Positions 15,901 through 18,243 of a DNA stretch of 18,243 bases are shown one piece after another. Location: contig CAJOIF010000040.1 in NCBI GenBank assembly GCA_905234765.1, forward strand, positions 1 through 18,243, written 5' to 3'. How positions within the stretch are numbered: position 1 is the first letter of the stretch; every line of letters begins with the position of its first letter. The DNA is from an uncultured Bacteroidales bacterium. Lineage in GTDB: Bacteria > Bacteroidota > Bacteroidia > Bacteroidales > F082. The notes below the pieces were generated by a model. The model did no database searches. It had not been told where the DNA came from and saw only the letters and a program-made list of their open reading frames with translations. A program made the translations under genes and the position numbers.

Positions 15901-16927
15901 CCATTCTTGCGCCTTCAACCCCACTACCTATTACGGCGAATGGGCTCTTGACAGCATTCAATTCGGCCATGATCTGGTGGAAGCCCTGAATGTCGGTGTG
16001 GAAGAAATAGACAGTCTTTATCCCGAAATCGGTCCAGTAAGCCATTGGATGAAAGACGAGGAAATGACCAACGGAGGATTCCCTGTTTTTGGAACCAACG
16101 GAAACTCACAGTATTCGCTGGCGGGTTCGGAATGGTATTATGAAATTCTGAACGAAAACGGCAACATCACCTACCAGTATTTACAGCATACCAGCGACAC
16201 CACCATCGATGACGAGGAAAACGTTCACATCCTTGTGCGCATCAACACCTTGTATGACAAAGGTTCACACGTCGAAAAGACTCGTGAGTACATCTACGAA
16301 AGAAACAATAAGGTATATTGGTGGAACAAGGAATTGGAAGCGTTCACGGTATTGTACGACTTCGGAGCCGATGAAGGCGAAGAGTGGGAGATCAAGGTCG
16401 GCTTGGAAAGTGTTATTGTTCATGTGGATGAGGTGGATGAGTACGAATTTGAGGGGAGACACATGAAGATACTTCGCGTGAGCGATGCGGGCGATGTGTT
16501 CAGCGGCACCATCATATGCGGTATCGGCCACCTCACCAGTTTCTTCCCCGAGCGATTGATGCAAAAGAGCCGGGAATACAAGGTAAAAGGCATCCGCTGC
16601 TTCTGGCGCAACGGAGAACTGATACTTAAATATAACGATAGGGATTGCGAAGAGGTTTACGAGGAATACCATTACGGCATCGATGAACCTATCACGGCGG
16701 ATGGATTCCATATTTATCCCAATCCCACCGATGGCATCATCGTCGTAGAGACGCAAATTGCGTCTCTACCGGGACAAACCGAATACCGCATCACCAACCT
16801 ATTGGGGCAGACCCTTAAAACAGGCCGTATCGATGTCGAGAAACAGCAAATCGACGTGTCAACTTTGCCGGATGGATTGTATTTCATCAACATAAACAAC
16901 CAAACAATGAAGTTTGTGAAAAGATAA
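12920..16927 (+). CDS. Large T9SS-secreted surface protein with BNR-like, duplicated and GLUG-like regions
   Basis: The start at 12920 gives signal peptide MKKLVSILILCFGCLGIMVA and 1335 residues; an ATG at 12878 lies in the upstream hairpin. Residues about 50-340 contain BNR/Ycf48-like units (RSQDEGATW, SDDGGDTWQQ, TTDGGATW), suggesting a propeller. Residues about 337-524 form a domain with VYWFNPTTDNFTTLYDF, IIEGIGFERGLFPS and LRCYVEDGEILYHEGNYDC; a related copy lies at about 1066-1250 (VYWWNKELEAFTVLYDFGAD, IICGIGHL, IRCFWRNGELILKYNDRDC). Between them about ten GLUG-like units (AGGLVGYMG, AGGIAGTFS, AGGIVGFHE) at about 655-960 suggest a beta-helix. The end, YPNPTDG through ITNLLGQTLKTG to MKFVKR, is a T9SS type A sorting domain. 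It is likely an adhesin-like or glycan-contacting surface protein (inference). A palindrome is embedded in the sorting-domain code. Confidence 0.85.
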   Translation: MKKLVSILILCFGCLGIMVAQDNIWKPVNTFGPLLGAGPDGSLFAHHGYSGLARSQDEGATWQIVAGYESGYFGGYINQSCFAVSSEGRVFVFDNSLNAVVYSDDGGDTWQQMSQVSSCAMTDVKDLYATSNETVVGWASNGEIFWTTDGGATWGYTILDLDENREVSDLIVKANGDVYVGVWSYGGEGSGIFHSTLSDMENWTLAAFEGAAVQDMALHPDGSIVAGTFEGAIIGFQHEPGFYLIDAMEDKIAISDNGITYCLEYYITPEECTLVLAYSEDYGEHLYDIGESFEIAFNGGDLDGNLYKGYDNYLYLFVNGQYYKSIYNADEIMFQHRPFAPQSAEWYFDVFNPWNQHPQYVRFYVDGDTIIQGHQCSIITQHFVDTGHEGGEFVYEEDNKVYWFNPTTDNFTTLYDFDAEAGESWYYEVGDCSHLVTVDSVGSVTWNGHTYRTQWVRFNDDLPAYYTGKIIEGIGFERGLFPSIEVCNGWEVFDASEIQYLRCYVEDGEILYHEGNYDCDYTYANTFCWDGTVAASFAGGDGTEENPYQIANARQLALLAQQTNTGTGGDAYYKLTANINLGSCDRFWYTWTSIGVPENDGTPHYFTGHFDGGGNCILNLYQRQNATFKGLFGCTDGAVIKDVRIVDCEIGNESEYAGGLVAYAGRTTISGCLIESSSVVQSDSGEAGGLVGYMGTPYLMTEANDTDVCVITNCQTTSGVQVIGHMAGGIVAKSNTNLPLTHCSISNCINAASTQSTADLQAGGAAAGGVGCWMICTDITNCTNLGNSSAAMIAGGIAGTFSRGHMNNCYNHGRSYSNYIAGGVIGSLNTMALLEITTERFFFKNCHNFGEVVVERDGDLGMCGGVIGHFVGGNYQRFCIVDCSNHGDVACHGEHAGGILGWHLGHTDMTILNVYNTGNVSAMTSAGGIVGFHEPVFTIRNAYNAGEIHCENAEKEGAIIGSINNNNLSYDTISHCYWRYDMVGVGIALQATLPHSCAFNPTTYYGEWALDSIQFGHDLVEALNVGVEEIDSLYPEIGPVSHWMKDEEMTNGGFPVFGTNGNSQYSLAGSEWYYEILNENGNITYQYLQHTSDTTIDDEENVHILVRINTLYDKGSHVEKTREYIYERNNKVYWWNKELEAFTVLYDFGADEGEEWEIKVGLESVIVHVDEVDEYEFEGRHMKILRVSDAGDVFSGTIICGIGHLTSFFPERLMQKSREYKVKGIRCFWRNGELILKYNDRDCEEVYEEYHYGIDEPITADGFHIYPNPTDGIIVVETQIASLPGQTEYRITNLLGQTLKTGRIDVEKQQIDVSTLPDGLYFININNQTMKFVKR
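14880..15800 (+). repeat. GLUG-like protein repeat array
   Basis: About ten in-frame units with core AGG-[IVL]-[VLAI] recur every 80-130 bases, near 14887, 14978, 15096, 15198, 15297, 15378, 15505, 15602, 15690 and 15784. Several are followed by an NCxNxG-type turn (NNCYNHG, KNCHNFG, VDCSNHG). DNA identity between units is low, so this is an old protein repeat, not a recent DNA expansion. Confidence 0.7.
16745..16769. repeat. Perfect 25-base palindrome translated inside the T9SS sorting domain
   Basis: GTAGAGACGCAA (16745-16756) and TTGCGTCTCTAC (16758-16769) are exact reverse complements around a single A. The element is read in frame and supplies ETQIASL within VVETQIASLPGQ. A degraded relative lies at 17694-17720. 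It looks like a dispersed palindromic element that settled in a coding region without breaking the frame. Confidence 0.7.
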
Positions 16928-16971
16928 AAAGAAGACATGGGTATTCATGTGATTGTGGTTTTTGAGAGGGC

Positions 16972-17690
16972 GGATTAGAGAGCGAGCCTCTTGATACAAC
17001 GGGCAAAAGAAGGACATGTTTCTGTATGCACCCATTCCGTTGGAAAAGTTTTACCACGACTTTGCTCCCATCGTGGCCGCCTCCGACCAAGTGGTCATCA
17101 CCGGAAAGTACGCTTTTTTCGGCTTGGAACAATATTATTACTGTGTCACCCCGACCGCCGACACGGTGTATCTGCTGGAACATATTGTAGATGAAGACGC
17201 CCGTGATGACTTAATGTTCATGGTGCGGATGAAAGTTTTCGACAGGTTCACAAGGATATCGATGGCGTTGTATCCCCAGAGGCGTTATATCTACAATCCA
17301 GTTTGTGCGTTGGACAACAAATTCTACTTGTTCGACTATACCGACGACGAGACCATTGTTTACGATTCTGTCGGTACACCATTGGAGCGTCATCCACTTA
17401 CGTTTCATCACGTCAAAAAATGGAATGGAGACATCGAAATCAACAAACGATGGAAGAAAACCATGATGGTTGACCGCGCCCGAAAGGAGTTTTACACCCT
17501 TTTCGTCGATGACGGCCTGTGTACCTTAATACGCATCGACTTGCCGTCGGGTACCGCCACTCCTGTCCTCGACCTCAGCGGCTATCCCTTCGCGGAGATG
17601 TTGCGAGTCCACGACAGGGTGCTGTATTTCCTTTATCCCACCGGGAAGAACCACCGGCAGGCTTTGTTCCAGGTCCAGATTGAAGAATAA
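16972..17690 (+). pseudogene. 5'-truncated, frameshifted copy of the propeller-like protein at 8677-9963
   Basis: An open stretch from the ATG at 17016 encodes 224 residues collinear, without gaps, with the last 225 residues of the protein at 8677 (both begin MFLY and end RQALFQV plus four or five residues). By hand count about 59 positions differ, roughly 74% identity, and many changes are conservative. Just upstream, 16993-17015 matches the relative's ETTDGKKKE region only if one base is missing, so the frame is broken there. The signal peptide, the regulatory-like domain and the first half of the propeller are gone. No promoter box is visible and the large T9SS gene ends about 45 bases before. 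It is probably a remnant of a second copy of the operon. Expression as a short cytoplasmic protein cannot be excluded but would make little sense for this fold. Confidence 0.75.
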
Positions 17691-17693
17691 AAA

Positions 17694-17720
17694 TAGAGAC
17701 GCCATACGCTGACGTCTCTA
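17694..17720. repeat. Imperfect palindrome between convergent genes, related to the one at 16745
   Basis: TAGAGACG (17694-17701) and CGTCTCTA (17713-17720) are exact reverse complements separated by 11 bases, in the 55-base gap between a plus-strand and a minus-strand gene end. The arms equal the outer arms of the coding palindrome at 16745-16769. The position would suit a two-way terminator. Confidence 0.6.
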
Positions 17721-17745
17721 CTTTCAAATCCGTTAAAACGATGGA

Positions 17746-18243
17746 TTATTTGCCGTGTTGGCACTCGTGGCCTTCGCCGTGTTGGCATTCGTGGCCTTCG
17801 CCTTCGTGGTGATCGCATTTCTTTTCACCCATGCCCATGGCGGCGATGCGGCCCAGAACGAGGTCTTTCTGTTCGTCGACGGTCAGTTCGGTGAACTTTT
17901 CCCAAGCGGCCTTCATCTTTTCGCATTCAGCCTTCATCTCAGCGCATTTGGCTTCGCATTCGGCTTTGGCTTCGGCGGTCATCTCGGCCATTTCATGCTG
18001 GCACTTGTGGCCTGCGGCTTCGCACTCGGCTTTCTTGGCTTCCATCTCGGCGTCCATTTGGGCGAAGAGGTCATAAGCCTTCTTGTTCAGGTCAGCCTTG
18101 GTGGTTTCATCCATCTCATCCCACTTGGCGTACTCGGCCTTCAGGGGGCAGAAGGGGCAGTGATGCTCTTCGGCAACACAAGTTTCCTGCTGAGGTTCTT
18201 CAGCTTTTTGTTCCTGTTTCGGGGCGTTGTTGCAAGCCACCAT
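17746..18243 (-). CDS. Cys/His-rich lipoprotein, candidate metal-binding (5' partial)
   Basis: The gene runs leftward and is cut by the right window edge: the visible start, MVACNN, looks like the end of a lipobox, so the hydrophobic signal should lie beyond 18243. The visible 165 residues are helical and rich in Ala, Glu and Lys, with 12 cysteines. HHCPFCP (27-33) has a CxxC; GHKCQH (78-83), GHECQH (150-155) and GHECQH (158-163) share a GHxCQH motif; and KAEC recurs three times (71-74, 93-96, 104-107). The C-terminus also has CDHH (143-146). Such spacing suggests binding of a soft or transition metal, or a set of disulfides, in the periplasm or at the outer membrane. It matches no family I recognise. 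The last two motifs arise from an exact-length 24-base tandem repeat. It converges on the truncated propeller copy. Confidence 0.75.
   Translation of the reverse strand: MVACNNAPKQEQKAEEPQQETCVAEEHHCPFCPLKAEYAKWDEMDETTKADLNKKAYDLFAQMDAEMEAKKAECEAAGHKCQHEMAEMTAEAKAECEAKCAEMKAECEKMKAAWEKFTELTVDEQKDLVLGRIAAMGMGEKKCDHHEGEGHECQHGEGHECQHGK
17752..17799 (-). repeat. Two 24-base tandem units encoding GEGHECQH twice
   Basis: Units at 17752-17775 and 17776-17799 differ at one base and each encodes eight residues containing GHECQH. The near identity implies a recent duplication, and copy number could vary between strains. A partial third match follows to the right, encoding part of DHHEGEG. Confidence 0.75.

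Noticed and set aside
16745..16769. Palindrome as a transcription terminator
   Set aside because: It lies within an intact coding frame about 160 bases before the stop codon and has no following T-run.
17016..17690. Independent intact 224-residue gene
   Set aside because: It matches only the C-terminal half of a signal-peptide protein, lacks a promoter box, and the homology continues upstream across a frame break.

Overview
The window looks like a chromosomal stretch of a Bacteroidota bacterium, most likely a Bacteroidales member with a type IX secretion system (T9SS). Supporting signs are two proteins ending in T9SS type A sorting domains, Bacteroidota promoter boxes (TAnnTTTG) placed very close to start codons, no Shine-Dalgarno-like sequence before the genes, and exported proteins carrying the small regulatory domain normally found in front of SusC-like transporters. 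I see no RNA gene, CRISPR array, transposase or phage gene. No gap between genes exceeds 300 bases. The sequence does not support a species name.

Layout, left to right. (a) 2-1918: 3' part of an exported S41-type peptidase-like protein with a degenerate M23-like module in front and a membrane anchor behind. (b) 1959-3617: a lipoprotein receptor with periplasmic TPR-like helices, one membrane span, a coiled coil and a cytoplasmic LuxR/GerE-like HTH. (c) 3764-5269: a T9SS-exported protein, probably all beta. (d) 5409-7303: a two-gene unit, a beta-propeller-like exported protein whose stop overlaps the start of a minimal membrane HTH receptor. (e) 7429-11211: an apparent operon of three related exported proteins (regulatory-like domain plus propeller-like region) separated by 12-base gaps. 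(f) 11391-12857: a third TPR lipoprotein with a membrane span and a divergent C-terminal HTH. (g) 12920-16927: a 1335-residue T9SS surface protein with BNR-like, duplicated and GLUG-like repeat regions. (h) about 16972-17690: a 5'-truncated, frameshifted copy of the middle gene of (e). (i) 17746-18243, minus strand, cut by the window edge: a Cys/His-rich lipoprotein with three GH[KE]CQH motifs.

How the parts may work together (inference): three single-polypeptide receptors that appear to run from periplasm to DNA sit among exported propeller-like and T9SS proteins. In one case receptor and exported protein are translationally coupled. The locus resembles several diverged copies of an 'exported propeller plus membrane-spanning HTH receptor' module, and I know of no characterised system with this arrangement. 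The four propeller-like proteins share a short signature, L-x-x-D-x-x-G followed by a D-[SN]-x-x-x-Q-like motif, that marks them as one family.

Small repeats are also notable. A perfect 25-base palindrome is translated in frame inside a T9SS sorting domain, and a degraded relative of it lies between the convergent genes at the right end. A GC-rich hairpin precedes the large T9SS gene.
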